Assembly: GCA_038503065.1 (NCBI GenBank)
Contig: JBCAMK010000004.1
Location: forward strand, 1 to 64,000
DNA length: 64,000 nucleotides
Reading direction: 5' to 3'
Origin: Paragyromitra xinjiangensis
Lineage: Eukaryota > Ascomycota > Pezizomycetes > Pezizales > Discinaceae
The notes beneath the pieces are model-generated. The model searched no databases and was not told the origin of the DNA. It was given only the letters and a program-made list of their open reading frames with translations. Position numbers and translations under genes: made by a program. Positions 23,201-35,567 of this stretch are shown here, one piece after another (positions within the stretch are counted from its first letter, which is position 1; each line of letters opens with the position of its first letter).

Positions 23201-25825
23201 TGTGGAGCGACAGGTACAGATACCAAGGAAACAAACTGGCCTACCACCGGCGCGAGTTCCGAACACGTGGAGGGTAAACTAAATAAGAAGGTGTCAAACG
23301 GCTTTGTCGCAAGGATTAGAGATTTTGCGGGGAAACCATAACGTGGAATTGAAAATTGCACACTCACTGCTTTGGGAGGAATAGGTTTTTTACTTTACTA
23401 TCCAAGCAGGTTTTCACGCATTTTTTGTTCGGTCACTTTGTCGCATTCGCAAACGACGAGCGACGAGCTACAAAACACTAGAATTCACATCCCCTATTCC
23501 CCGCGACGAAAACGGAAGTAATTTACTCTGCCCTACTCAATATAACGAGGCGACTATGTAAATAGCTGGGGTAAGCACCACCCCATTCACAGATATACAT
23601 GGGTAGAAATCACTTCATTTACAGTCCATGTCGATAAGTCGACTATTAATATTTGACTAGTCGAGGATCTCTCAAGCAATGGAGTACCCTCGCACTACCG
23701 AGACCTCCCTTCTACAAACCAAGCAGTGACTTTCGCCCTGTCGAGACTCCCTTCCTTTGTCATCAGCCCATTTGTACAGCGAATCTGCTGATGGAGTAAG
23801 TCTGTGATCATTGGGCCGAATTGGTTTGCGCAGGGGCAGAGTGAATAGCCTGAATTCTCCCTGCTTGTGTGCCTGAGTGAGCTACCGAAGAACAACCCGA
23901 ATTCTCTTGGCTTGAAGCACAATAGGCGTTCAAGTAATATACCCCTAGTAAACTAAGACCACGGGAAACTTATTACGCTTGGGTAGGAGCAGTGCTAGAA
24001 GGTCTACTGCCGCAAACCGCATTGTAAGAATCGAAAATCTACTTCCATTAGCATTAGTCTAAGTTGAGAGATTTCAATATTTACTTCCTTCTACCGCCAG
24101 CTCGCTCGTGCAGAGAGGTCTAGGCATAGGAGGTCTATAGCCCAGTCAAACTCTGTGCTTGGAGCCTAGCTTGCCGGCCAGATGGGAGGATACATGTACC
24201 GTGATAGCTGCCGACAGCGGATGGTCACACACCACGGTCAAAATAAAGTTTGGACGTAATGGGCGCATTCAGAGGGTAGTGTTAGTCCTAGATGGGGTAA
24301 AAAAAGGCGAAAATGAGATATGTGACTTAGAGGAAGGAGAAAAAAACAAGATTCCGTGTCTTGAGTGAGGGCTTTCTGTCAAAAAATAGTGTTGTATACA
24401 CGATCTCAAGCTAGTCACTGCCTTTATTTGGCTGGAGTTTAATAGGAGTAAGGGAGTAACTTAGATTTGAGTCCGACACTTTAATTCAAAATGCCTCAAC
24501 TTTAATTTGACCCTCTGCATGACTGTCCGTTGTCGAGTTAACACGGTATGCCGCAGTAGAGAGGTCTCTGGAGAGTCATGAGCATACACTACATACCGCA
24601 AATTATCAATCTACCGATATACTTTAGTTATCCTACATAGTAAAAATAAGATTCCAATCCGCTATCTGCTATCACCAGCCTTTGCTCGTGGTTGTTGGAG
24701 TCGTAGGGCTGCAGGGCTAGGGTTTTGCGACGGTTCGCGGCAGGCGACTCGCTCCCACGGTAGCATCCAAGCCACTTCCGGACACCTTACCGCTTCAGGC
24801 ATGACGCTGTTTCAGTGCTCGCGGTAACACATGTCACTTCCGGCGGCTGTTGTCATCCGGACAGGTACCGTCGATCTGTCGATCCTTGGCATGTCGGTCC
24901 CAAACTAGCGAAAGACCGACTTGGAACATGGGTGATCGGAAATCTACGTCTTGGTGCCGCCAGACTGCTTCCGGAGAATCGGAGGTATACTTTGCTGTTT
25001 TGCTACCCACAGGACAAATTTACGATGGAAGGAAGCGGGGAACTGGCCTGCACTCGTTGTTCTTGAAGCTGGCTTGGCTGCTCGAGTGAGGGCCTGTGAA
25101 CCGCTTATTCGCAGTACTGGGGGCTTGTACTGTAGGCTTAGATTGATCTATGACTTGACTGAAGGATTCATCGAGTACTCGTTGATTCGGTATCAATGGT
25201 TGTGAATATCTGGGCTCGCTGTCTCTGAAGCTCCCCCGGCAGTTTGAATCTGCCCCCAAGCCTCCAGCCAAAAGAGAGCAATGCTATGCCGAATACCTGG
25301 CACAAGCCGAGCTCTATATTACTTCGGGTACTTTGGAGCTTGGAAATTCTAGGCAAAAGAAATTGCTAGGCACACAATAGTCAGGACAGGGTAAGGATTG
25401 GGAAGTGGTCATGTATAATGAACGGTATTAAGGAGGGTAACAAATACCGAGCCATGCGTCACATCAACGGGCAGCTGGTGTATAAAATCCGAATGATTTC
25501 TCCTCTTTTTGTCTCTACCAATTGCACAATGGCACAGGCACTCGGCTCAGTATCATATATTCTCTCCATCACAAATCCATGTTTGTGTCTCGACCACTTC
25601 ATCGTCCCTCCGTCTCTACTATTTAGATATCGAACATACACCAGCCAGAAGATACACCAGCCAAACACTCACGTCACACACTTCCAATCACATCGATCTA
25701 CCGAAGATACTACCACTACTAAGTTAACTCCAGAGAGGTGCAAGCACCAAGCCGTACTCTACTAGCTTATACGGGTGATAACTTATGTCCCTGTTGCTAT
25801 GGTTTTGTATCCAAGCACCCGTCTA
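20266..25825. other. 5.5-kb ORF-poor region
   Basis: Only scattered short ORFs are present, none with a recognisable domain. Most of the stretch is A+T-leaning with many stop codons in all frames, consistent with old mutated repeats. A slightly G+C-richer patch at about 24700-25300 has overlapping small ORFs in several frames (for example 24815-25066), but no codon pattern or motif that I can support as a gene. Confidence 0.55.
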
Positions 25826-26425
25826 CGAAGTGTCTAACACGGAGGACAGTTGTGTTGGGCCAAAGTTACCTGTTCCCTAAGCGCCTAATATTTCGGTCCC
25901 GGAGAAGGAACGGAAAGAGATCTGGGACTAACTCTCAAGTATGATAAATATGTTGGAAATCATCAATTTACCGAGCGCCTAACGTGGAGGACAGACATGC
26001 TGGACCGAGATTAATTTTTCACCAAGTGTTTAATATGGTAAATAGATACATCGGACTGAGATCACTTGTTTATCAAATACAGAATATGAAGGACAGAACA
26101 GCTGGAACAAGATCACTCGTTCGCCAAGTACTGAATATGAAGGACAGAAACGCTGGACCGAGACAATTTATTCATCAAGTGCTAACACGAAAGACAGTCA
26201 TATCGTACTAAGATCACTGTTCGTCAAGTACTAAATAGGGAGGACAAAACAGTTGGAACAAGATCACTCGTTCGCCAAGTACTAAATATGAAGGACAGAA
26301 ACGCTGGACCGAGACAACTTATTCACCAAGTGTCTAACACGAAAGACAGTCACATCGCACTAAGATCACTGTTCGTCAAGTACTAAATAAGGAGGACAGA
26401 AACGTTGGACCAAGATCACCGGCAG
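25826..26425. repeat. Minisatellite array, unit about 51-54 bp, with a higher-order period near 151 bp
   Basis: The motif CAAGTACTAAATA..GAAGGACAGAAACG..GGAC..AGATCACT recurs in tandem with substitutions and small indels. Two consecutive three-unit blocks (starting at about 26111 and 26262) are far more similar to each other than neighbouring units are, which points to recent block duplication. The array ends about 270 bp beyond the stop codon of the cellobiohydrolase gene. The ORF at 25984-26211 is a by-product of the array. Confidence 0.85.
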
Positions 26426-26692
26426 ATATATGCTCGTTTATTGCAAACCACTAATCGAAGGAAGCAGACACCAATTTTATTTTTTTCCGCCATAAACATC
26501 GCGACACAAAAAAGGTAAATCACACAAAAAAGATACAAAATTCCTTCTTAGGCCCGGCCACAAATCCGTCCTCTACTTTGCACTTGGCAACCCGTCCAAG
26601 ATGCTAACACGATCCATAGTACCACATCTAATGAAGAAACGACCCAATCCCCCGGCCCAAATCCTACATTAGCCCCCTTAACTCTAGCTAAT

Positions 26693-28299
26693 TTACAAGC
26701 ACTGGAAGTAGTAGTCGTTGATGTGGTTGCAGGTGGTGCCAGAAACACAAGTTCCGCTACCGGTCCATCCGATTCCACCACACTGGCTGTACTTGGTAAT
26801 GCTGCCACCGGATGCTGGTGGCGAAGAGCTGGTGGCAGGAGCAGAAGAGGTGCCAGTTCCAGTTCCAGGGGTACCATAGGTGGTGCCGATGTCACCGAAG
26901 CGGATGTTGGAGTAGACGACCTGGGCGTTCGGGCTGGCAGCCTCGATATCGGCAGGAACACCTGAGGTAGTAGCACAAGTACCACGGGCGGCACCGAGAG
27001 CACCAGGAGCAGCGGTAGTGGGGTAGGTGCTGTCGAGCCAGAGCATGTTGACCGCATGATCGTCCCAGATGCTCATGACGAGAACACCACCGCGAGCAAG
27101 AGACTGACCCATACCGGCAAGACCACCCTTGGTCGCGAAAGAGCTGGTGTCACCGAAGACGGACTTTTGCTGGGTGCAGAAGTTGGTGGAGACAGAGTTG
27201 GTAGCAGTGATACCGGGGACGTTGCTCTGGGAGTTCTGAATGACAACGCCGTTCTGGACATACAAGCGGCGGATCTCGGTGAGGGTACCGGTGGCAGTGT
27301 TGTCGGAGGTGATGAATTGAGTGACAACGGTGATCTTCTTGGTGGTATCGACGGTCTTGCCGGGGCCATAGAAGTTGGTGTTGCCCATACGGTAGGAGTT
27401 GAAATCACAACCATCTTTGTCGCACATACCTCCATAACGGTTGTCGCCATCACCACAGGTAGTACCGCTGCAGCGGGTCTGGCCAGTGCCAGTGCAAGGA
27501 TGAGGAGTATAGGCAGCAGAGATAGAGTTGGCTTCCCAGATATCCATCTCAGCACAGCAAGTACCGTACTGGCCGACACCGGAGTTGGGATCGTTGGGAG
27601 ATGGGTTCCATCCAGCAACATTGGCCTACAAATGGAAGTTAGTAAGAAAGCCTTTCAAGGAGATATGGAATAGAGAATTACCTCTCCGTTAATGAACTTG
27701 ATGTCGTGAGGGCACTGGGAGTCGCAATAACCAGTTCCGTACTTGGCACCAGCCTTGTTGTTGGGGTACTTGGATGCACCACCATCGGCGTCCATCTCGA
27801 CGAAGTAGAGAGCGCCATTGAGACCGCAAGGAAGCTGAGAAACATCGACATCGAAGGTGAACTCCTGGTTGAGTGGCTTGAAGACCTGGTAACCCTTGTC
27901 GGAGGTGTCCATCAGGTAGACACGAGAACCGACGTTCTTGGTGCCTCCGGATGTAGTGACGAACTTGTGGGTGATCGCATTACCGCTGGTAGTGATACCA
28001 TAGGTACCAGAGTAGTCGGCACCATCGACAGCGCAGTTCTTAGCGCAAGTAACACCATCAGGGCAGAGGGTAGTATCCCAAGAGTCACCGGTGTAGCAGT
28101 TGGTGTAGCCGGTTGTGGTGTGGAGCCAACGCCAGTTGGCATCGAGGACGACGGACGCAGACTGAGTTGCGCAGCCACCGGATTTCGTACACTTCTGCCA
28201 AGTGAGCTTAGGATGGACCTCAGCTGTTTGGGTACCGATCTGCTGAGCAGAGGCAAGGGCGAGAAGGGAGAGCGAGAGGAGTGCGGAAGCGGTGGACAT
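26693..28299 (-). CDS. cbh1: GH7 cellobiohydrolase (reducing-end exo-cellulase) with C-terminal CBM1
   Basis: Two exons on the minus strand, 28299-27682 and 27625-26693, with a 56-bp GT..AG intron, code 516 aa. Residues 1-18 are a signal peptide ending ASA before QQ, so the mature enzyme starts with Gln as in other Cel7A enzymes. The catalytic core carries the GH7 signature EMDIWEAN: E232 nucleophile, D234, and E237 acid/base. Many paired cysteines and the blocks [19 protein letters not shown] and [15 protein letters not shown] are typical. A Thr/Ser/Pro/Gly linker ([15 protein letters not shown]) leads to a CBM1 with the usual cysteines and aromatic face ([15 protein letters not shown]). The enzyme is secreted and releases cellobiose from cellulose chain ends. 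A TATA box lies about 90 bp upstream, and two CTGGGG sites fit CreA carbon-catabolite control. The gene is intact and strongly codon-biased compared with its surroundings. Confidence 0.97.
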
Positions 28300-28386
28300 G
28301 ATGACTGTTTTGACCGAGGGACTTCGACTGCGAATGAGGCGACTGTTGTCTGGATGATTGAGTCAAGTTGAGGGCAGACGGGACTG

Positions 28387-28394
28387 TTTATATA
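28387..28394 (-). promoter_or_regulatory. TATA box of the GH7 gene
   Basis: TATATAAA on the minus strand, about 90 bp before the start codon at 28299, a normal distance for a strongly expressed fungal gene. Confidence 0.7.
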
Positions 28395-28612
28395 CCATTG
28401 AAGTCTTCAATGTGTCTCCCGTTCGATCTCTAGTTGGAGCGCTAGAGCATCGAGCCATGGGGAAAAACGGGTTTCCCCAAGTCAGGCCGTCGAACAGTTA
28501 GATTGGCTCAATCTACAATTGTCGAAGTCTCCCTGAGAGTCTTCATGCTAAACTGCACCCTGACATAATTAATCCATGCCCAGAGTGGTTAGAAATAAGC
28601 ATTTGGGGCGCA

Positions 28613-28673
28613 CTGGGGTCAACGTTACACCCCGGAAAATAAGGGCCCTGGCCAGATCTAGGAACTGCTGGGG
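28613..28673 (+). promoter_or_regulatory. Two candidate CreA sites (CTGGGG)
   Basis: CTGGGG at 28613-28618 and again at 28668-28673 match the SYGGRG consensus for the carbon-catabolite repressor CreA/CRE1. They are about 315-375 bp upstream of the cellobiohydrolase start. The motif is short, so this is context-based. I found no exact GGCTAA XlnR site in the same stretch. Confidence 0.4.
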
Positions 28674-28699
28674 TACGACAGGCACAGAGATGAATTGAG

Positions 28700-30511
28700 T
28701 GTCGGCTCAACGGTAATGTTAGCTCGATGGGCCGTGGAGCCGTGAGGCCAGTCCCGGCGGGTAATAGTTCAAACAACCAGTTTCTACTATTAGAGAGCTC
28801 CTGCACTGACGACCATGGAGTTTTTTTTTCCGAAGCTACCTAGTGCAGCATGTTGGACGGAGCGTTATTCCGATCTCAGAGGTGAGTGATGCTTGGACGG
28901 TAATTAAAAATCCGGAATTAAGTTGCATCGCAAGCAGGCATCATCAAAAAGGTACAATTTAGATGTGTGTTTCACGAAACAGCAGATATTTTTTTCACGG
29001 CCCGAATCGCTATCAGTAGACCAATCAGTTTGCGCGTGGAATGCCTTGTCATACCATGGCCAACCCTTTCCTACTATCAAATCTTTCAGCCTCTGTATCT
29101 CCGACAACTATAGTTCTCGAAGTAGTTGAGATTTCGCATTCTACTAGAACGTATAAATTAATTTACTCTTAAGATTAGGGTAAAGTTGATCTTCACATTA
29201 TGTAGATCTTATTATGTGTAGGGTACTTTTTGGAACATTCCACTTAGCACTTTTACAACCAAAGTGATGTCCTGTTCTACCACAAGCATTGAACTCTACA
29301 TGTATGCTATCTACATGTATGCTATGCCTTTAACAATCTGAAGTTTTTCACAACTATATTGCCAGGCTTGCCAAGTCCTCCTTGGCGGTCTAGCTAGCTG
29401 GCTGTGTCGGAATTACGGCCCAAGATCGTAGTCTACGTATACACTTGAGCAAACGCATACATGGTGATAGTTTTTTTAGACTTTAGTCCAACCTCAAGAT
29501 CATTCTCATGGTTATAGTGTTGGCGCGGAGTTATCTACTGCAACACAGCCCAATTCCGGGTTTTGAATCGCCACCCAAGTATAGTAGGCCTGGAACGGGG
29601 ATATTCCGCCAATCGGTGATTATTTTTCAGTTCGTCCAGTACGACATCACCAGATAGTTAACCTATCTCTAGACTATCCAGCGCTACCGAAAATGGCCGA
29701 CAGGAAACTCATGATAGGCAAGTGCAACTTCCCCGCAGAAATTCTCTATTCTTAAAACAATAGTGGGCTTTTTTTTCCGCAGGAGTTCCCGAAACTCCGA
29801 ACTTGACAGGGGGTGCAAAAAGTAGATTGCCCTGAGTACATTGATGTACTTACCAAAGGAATCCGTGGAATCCGGACCGTTGCCGAGAGTGTGGCTTGCA
29901 GAATTACGAGAATCCTATGCCACTTACAGGGTATACAGTACCAATTAAAGCCGCGTTTTAGGTTAAGCAGTGAGCTGAGATCCTCAACCTCCTGACTTGT
30001 TGTTTAGATGTTGCAAATCGAAATCGAAAAGGGAATAGTTCGACAAGCCACACACACCATCGGCAGCGGCCCCGATGTACTCTATGTATCCCTCTTCCGA
30101 ACGCCGACGGGAGCTGGCCTCCGTTTCTCCAGAGGACGAAAAGAGCGCTGGCTGAATTGATTCACGGGAAGCTCTCTAGGAGCCCGAAGTAATTTATCGT
30201 ACTTGACATGTAGAATAAGGGCAGTAGCCAAAGGACTGAGGCCCGAGCGAGCCAGAAAGCCCTGACGGCCCGGTTGACTTCAGAGCCTATGGAGGAGATA
30301 GTATCACCTGGCCATACAAAGTAAAGAGAGATAAAAACTAGAGAAGGCATTTGCCCCTATGTTTACCCCGTACCCGCCTGATATCGGTCTTGCCCGCAGT
30401 CCCTGAGGAACGAGAACTCCGGGGTACATGAGGCGCAGTCCTGGACCAGTCGTCTTTAGCGACGTAACCGGTGCCTGAGCGTATTTAGAGTGTTGTGGAG
30501 CCCCTCGCGGC
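28700..30511. other. Intergenic region without a supported gene
   Basis: Short ORFs only. Small local duplications such as CTACATGTATGCTAT twice near 29300-29325 are visible, but there are no transposon ends or RNA genes that I can support. Confidence 0.5.
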
Positions 30512-30760
30512 CCCGCCTAAAGACTAACATTTTTATCCAAAGAGACACCAACCCGATCCAGATCTTCCCCGGGCGCCACATCGTCCTGAGGGGCCTTGCC
30601 TAAATAAAGACTTTTTTATCCGGCGAAAGACCAGCTAAATCTAGATCCTGACCGGCGCCACATCGTGCCGAATATCCCCGTATAAAGCCTGGCATTTCTA
30701 TCCGGCAAGTACCAACCCCCATCTAGATCTCGCCCGGACGCCACTGACCCCACACCGAAC
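30512..30760. repeat. Three degenerate tandem copies of an approximately 80-bp unit
   Basis: The series CCTAAA-type start, TTTTTATCC, CCAGATC or CTAGATC, then CCGGGCGCCACATCGT repeats at about 30514, 30598 and 30680 with many substitutions. The G+C level here is higher than in the flanks. Origin unknown; no ORF spans it. Confidence 0.65.
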
Positions 30761-31738
30761 CATTCTAACGCGCCCGAGGGATCATTGAATGATCTTCTTA
30801 CCGCCGTGCGGGGTTTGGTGGGTGTGAGCTGACACCACCGTTATGAGCGGGAACAGCGGAGAGCTTATCCCCACAGCCGATTAAGGGGCTGGGTAGCAGA
30901 GGGGTCAGCTTGGTGCCCTCCCCACAGAAAATCCCCCGCCAGAGGATATGCCCGCGCTTCCTCTCAGCCCGCCATCGCAGCCAAGGCTGATTTAAGCTCA
31001 GCCAAGGGTATCATTACCAGGGTTGAAAGTCAGACACACAGCCAGACGAAGCACGTAAGCCTGCAGGCACGAGTCCGTCTTGGCTATTAATTTTTTAAAG
31101 TCTAAGGCAACGACACGCACTTAATCAACGGATGCTTTCCCGTCACACCCAGTAGGAAATGAGTAGATAATCAATTTGAGGTTTAGGGTTCGTCTTCTGA
31201 CAACTAGAATTTTCCTGGTCGCTAGAAGGGAAACGATATATTATCCCTGCTAGTGAATAACCCACCTTAATTTCAACAAAACTAGATACACCCAACAAGA
31301 CAGGTATTCCCAGTAGAATTGTTAGGCTAGGTTTCGAAGTCATTGTCTCTCGGGAGGCGTTGAGACTCCATCCGTGGCCATTGTAAAACCAAAAGAGCGT
31401 TCATATCAAGTTGGTTGTAACCGAGAAAACGCTAGGAAATGTGTTGTTTCTGCCAACTCTACGGTCGCAATTTCGCGGATGAGGATACTATGGTTATGCA
31501 CGATAGGAGATATTTGCTAATTTCTCTTTTCCCGGTTCTCTCGTTAGGAAGCCCCAAGCCCCAAGCCCTGCAGTTAGAATACGTAGGTAAATATCAAGCT
31601 GAAGTATATTGCAAGCGCCAGTAGCGGGGTAGTAATTGCTATTTAAGCACTCAGGTTATATGAATCCCTGATATTGATTTCCTTGCCCATATCTGGCCAA
31701 ACCAGACCCCAGAACATGAACCCTTAATAGAGTAAAAG
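30761..31738. other. Intergenic region
   Basis: No supported gene between the 80-bp repeats and the 3' end of the gasdermin-like gene. Small ORFs at 31143-31343 and 31439-31624 have no recognisable features. Confidence 0.5.
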
Positions 31739-32587
31739 TCATATCGTATCAAAACTAAATTTCAACCGCTTCCAGATCTCATCATCTACACTGCCCAGCT
31801 CCAACTCCAACTTCCGTTTCACCCTCTCCCCTCCAATATCCATAGAGTCCCGTGACACATCCATAGACTCTAGATCCCCATCACTGGCATCCTCCACATC
31901 CACAAGTCTCGCCTCTAACACGTCATCTTCCTCATCCCGCTCATACTCCTGCACCGGTCCACGCCAACACCAAGCCGACATCCACCGATTATCTTCCACG
32001 ATAGTCCTAGTATTGATGTACCGGCTCGACAGGCACTTAAAGGCAACCCTGTGATACAACACTACGAATACCTGCTCGCCAGGTGGCTTCGCCGGAATCC
32101 CTAACCCATGTCCCGTAGGTGTAACGTCGCTATTTAGAGGACAGCATGTCGTTCCCTGTATTTCCAAAGTGACGCCCTTGACTAGTGCATCCTGGACGGT
32201 GCGGAGCCCGACGATAAGGTACACTTCATCCTGGTTATCGAATGCATCTTCGAGGAACCGTCGGGTAGGCGGGCGAGAGCAGGCGCTGGTGAGCCACGCT
32301 GCGGGGTTCGTGAGGTTGTACGAAGTGGCTCGTGGGGCGGTCAGGGCTGCGGTCAGCGGGGTGCGGGGAACGGGGGTAAGAAGGGTGTTGGTGAGATGAG
32401 GGGGTAGCTTGGAGAATCTTAGGGTTTCTTGGAGGAGGTGGTGGTCGGTTTGGGTGGTCTCAGAAGAGGATGGGCGGGAGTCGAGAGGGTCGATGAACTG
32501 TTGGTGAGGGGTGGTGTTGAGGATGAGACGCCCGAGTTTGATGGAGCTTAGAGGGAGAGTATCTGCCAGCAAATGCGCCGTAGCCAT
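31739..32587 (-). CDS. Candidate fungal gasdermin-like protein (RCD-1/HET-Q1 type)
   Basis: Single exon, 282 aa from the first ATG (32587); the frame opens 21 bp earlier but only with GTG. I assign the fungal gasdermin-like group from its layout: an N-terminal LADTLPLSSIKLGRLIL strand-helix segment, a middle TSYNLTNPAAWL segment, a DEVYLIVGLRTVQDA strand, and a PPGEQVFVV..RVAFKCLSSR strand pair followed by a DNRW..W motif. A short acidic linker (EYERDEEDD) then leads to a C-terminal tail of about 50 residues. In HET-Q1 a comparable tail restrains pore formation until a protease removes it, and cleavage kills the cell by membrane permeabilisation. The divergent neighbour, 3 kb away, is a TPR-CHAT protease, a pairing expected for such a system. 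The family call rests on remembered sequence patterns and needs a profile or structure check. Confidence 0.66.
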   Translation of the reverse strand: MATAHLLADTLPLSSIKLGRLILNTTPHQQFIDPLDSRPSSSETTQTDHHLLQETLRFSKLPPHLTNTLLTPVPRTPLTAALTAPRATSYNLTNPAAWLTSACSRPPTRRFLEDAFDNQDEVYLIVGLRTVQDALVKGVTLEIQGTTCCPLNSDVTPTGHGLGIPAKPPGEQVFVVLYHRVAFKCLSSRYINTRTIVEDNRWMSAWCWRGPVQEYERDEEDDVLEARLVDVEDASDGDLESMDVSRDSMDIGGERVKRKLELELGSVDDEIWKRLKFSFDTI

Positions 32588-35567
32588 CGTTGAGAATTGA
32601 TAGAACACAAGACCGTTAAGCGATACGAGGTATTCGGACTTGAAACCAACTAACTAGTAATGTATGGAAGACAAGTACTGTTGAAAAAATCTAGAACGAA
32701 GAAAGATAGACGGTATCCTTCTTTCTGAATACTTCCTCGCTCGTCGTATTCAAAGGGGGATACAGAAAAATCTCCATTTCGTAAAATTTTAACGGTAGCG
32801 CTGCTCAAGAAATATGCTGGCAAATACACATCATGTTTTAGATGATCACGGAAGTGCATGGAGGAAGATCCTAGACACTTCAAAAACACTGTTGCCTAGA
32901 ACACATATCTGCATATCTACATATCTAGAATATTCGTAGGCAATTCTGTGGTATAGGAAGCCTTGCAAGGCTTTTGACACAAATGGCCCGAAGATATTCG
33001 ACAAGATGTGTACAGTCACTTCTGGGTCGCGACAAAACTCGCGCATTGACGAGTGAGGGTTACAACCATAGAGATTTCTAGATCCAAGCCCGATCCCTAT
33101 TCAAAGTGCAGCTTTGTAGGTTGCTTTTCGTCAAAGCACCAGTTAGTTTCGTCGTGACCGGCCCCAGGAGTGACTGTACAGTACTTCGTAAACAGCCTTG
33201 CTCAATTGTCAGAATATCGAGGCAATTGGCGGTGGTGGTTGCGATATTAGGTGGCTCCACTCATTATGTATTTACTGAAAAATGAATTATGCGACTAGAA
33301 GCAGCCGCCTCATCTGCAGTTCCCAAAGCTGGCCGTGTTTAGATCCAGTAGGTTGCGCGACAGCTGAGAGCCTTGTCAGGCCAGAAACCACTGGATTGCG
33401 ATCAGAAAACCTAAATACTGTGGGGTAAACCTTCCCATATCAGCGCCAAAGGTGTAACTGTCGCCCACCAGCCTCATTTAGCAACCTCGTCAGGCGCATG
33501 CCGGTATTCTCAATACGTATTGTGAATTCTCATTGAATCGTTATAAACTTACATAAGCTTTTTAACAGTTGTGGGGGCTGTAACCGACCCAAGGTCGCCC
33601 ATAGCAACCAGTCATGAACGAGCACTCGATCTCTATACTCCCAATTCGCGGATACACCCCTCTTCGTTGATAATCAATTAATTAGGGTAGCTGAGGGTTA
33701 TACTATTAACCTAGAGTATGCTAGGTATTATTTACGATTCTTCTCAGATCTTTTGGTACCTATGGTTGCAACAGCTTGCGTTTTGTGGTCGAGATGTGTA
33801 AAATCCTCGTGCTTAAGTTTACTTAGGTACGTAGGTATACTTTGGTTTGCGCCAAAAAAAAAATCTACAGAACCACATTTCCAAACTGTTGTCTACATTG
33901 CCTAGACCTGTGAGAATCTGTATAAATTATATTATTTAGAGTTGCTGTTAAATAGCATAGTATTGGCCTGCGATTCGATGTGCTTGGTGGGACTGTGCCG
34001 AGGCTGTGGCTCTTGCTTACAAGCCACACCACACCAGCCACACTGTGGAGGTGTGGCTTTGTATATCTCCTGTTTTATGGTGACAAGGGTTCCCAAAACT
34101 ATGATGCAGGGAGTAAGATTAGCTAGCCTGCTCTATATGAGGCTCAAAGAGTCGCCTTCGCATCTCGTTTATTGGTCGCAGAAACTTGGGGCTCAATTAC
34201 AACTAGTAAATTTACCTTTCAGGCTGATCTTGGCATTTATTTACCGTTTGAGCCCCAATTTGTCTTTGACCAATCCAAAATTAATTACGGTCACCCAGCC
34301 CCGTCCAGTACTCCTGAGATATTACGGTATGTTATTACAAAGGTGTTGAATCTACGTCCTGAAAACACCTTACGCCAAAGGTAGATAGTTCGAAGCCTTG
34401 CTGCTTGTACATGTTAGATATGTGTCGCCCGCTCGTTGCGCAGAGTCCGTAGCTGGACCTATGAATTCTAGAGGTTATGAGATGGTCTACTTATCCATTC
34501 GGTATCTGACGAGAACCCCGTCACCAAGCTTGGATGGTCAGTATAAAGGGCAGTGTTGGCATACTCCGAACCTATAGAATTATGATTTCGGAAAAATCAA
34601 CTATCTTCCCCTGTAAGCTAGGTATTGCTTTTGGCGAGGCGCATCGGGATAACAAGCTTCTTATTTGATATCGTGGTGGCCTTATGCCGAGTAGGTACTG
34701 TGTGGCTCAGAGATGCGGGACAGCTGGCAGAAATGTAAATAAACTGAGGCTCTGCGGGTGCGTTACTTGTACTCTACTCTAGCAGTATCTGGTGGTAGGT
34801 CTAAGCAAAGTTTTAGAAGGAATTACTTACTCTGCGGTTGGTCATTGTGCCTTGTATGCTACTACGACGCAACAAGGCGTTACGAGCCCCACGGCACAGC
34901 ACCCCCAAATCCACCATGTCTCCCACAGCTGAACCTTAATCACGCCGCTACGTGATGTTTTCTTTTTTGTTGAGTAGTGGGTGTTTTCATTGAGTGGTTC
35001 ATGGCATCTAGATCATGTTGCATCGTGGTACTTCAAAAACCGCAAGAACTTGTTTGATGCAACTATACATAAGGCTACACTTTGGATGCCACGACTGATC
35101 TGCTTGCTTCACAAGATCGCTTCGCCTTCCTCATAACGCGCAGAACCATCGCCTCGAACCGAAGTAGATACACATTATCTCGCTGGCAAACAGCTGATCA
35201 GGCAGGAACACCCGGCTGAATCTCTTCATTACGACTCCAAAGATCTGGTGTCTGAAGAACGGTCGCGTGTACTCGAAGACTGAAAAAACCTACACGTACC
35301 TAACCGCCAATATATATTCTCCCACCCTCCCGAAGCCGGCGGTCTCAGTAGGAACCCTTCGGACAGAACACGGCAGAAAATACTAGACACCCGAAAAATC
35401 GCAGCTGTGAATAAGAATGTAAGTCGACGACTCCAACAGGTGAGAGTGAATAATGAAAACTGATCTTTGAGTTATTACCGTAGGGAGGATCCGGTCAATC
35501 TTTCCGACAGGGGCGGCCAACAGCCGGTTAACCTTGACTTGCATGTGAGCTCGGAAAAAAAGGCACC
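32588..35567. other. 3-kb divergent intergenic region between the gasdermin-like and CHAT genes
   Basis: No gene is supported. The ORFs at 33942-34349 and elsewhere are short and lack motifs. Since both neighbours are transcribed away from it, the region must hold both promoters. It may also contain one or more 5' exons of the CHAT gene, whose long frame has no early ATG. Confidence 0.5.

Noticed and set aside
27056..28371. Long plus-strand ORFs across the cellobiohydrolase locus (205 and 221 aa)
   Set aside because: They are antisense shadows of a strongly codon-biased GH7 gene with no motifs of their own.
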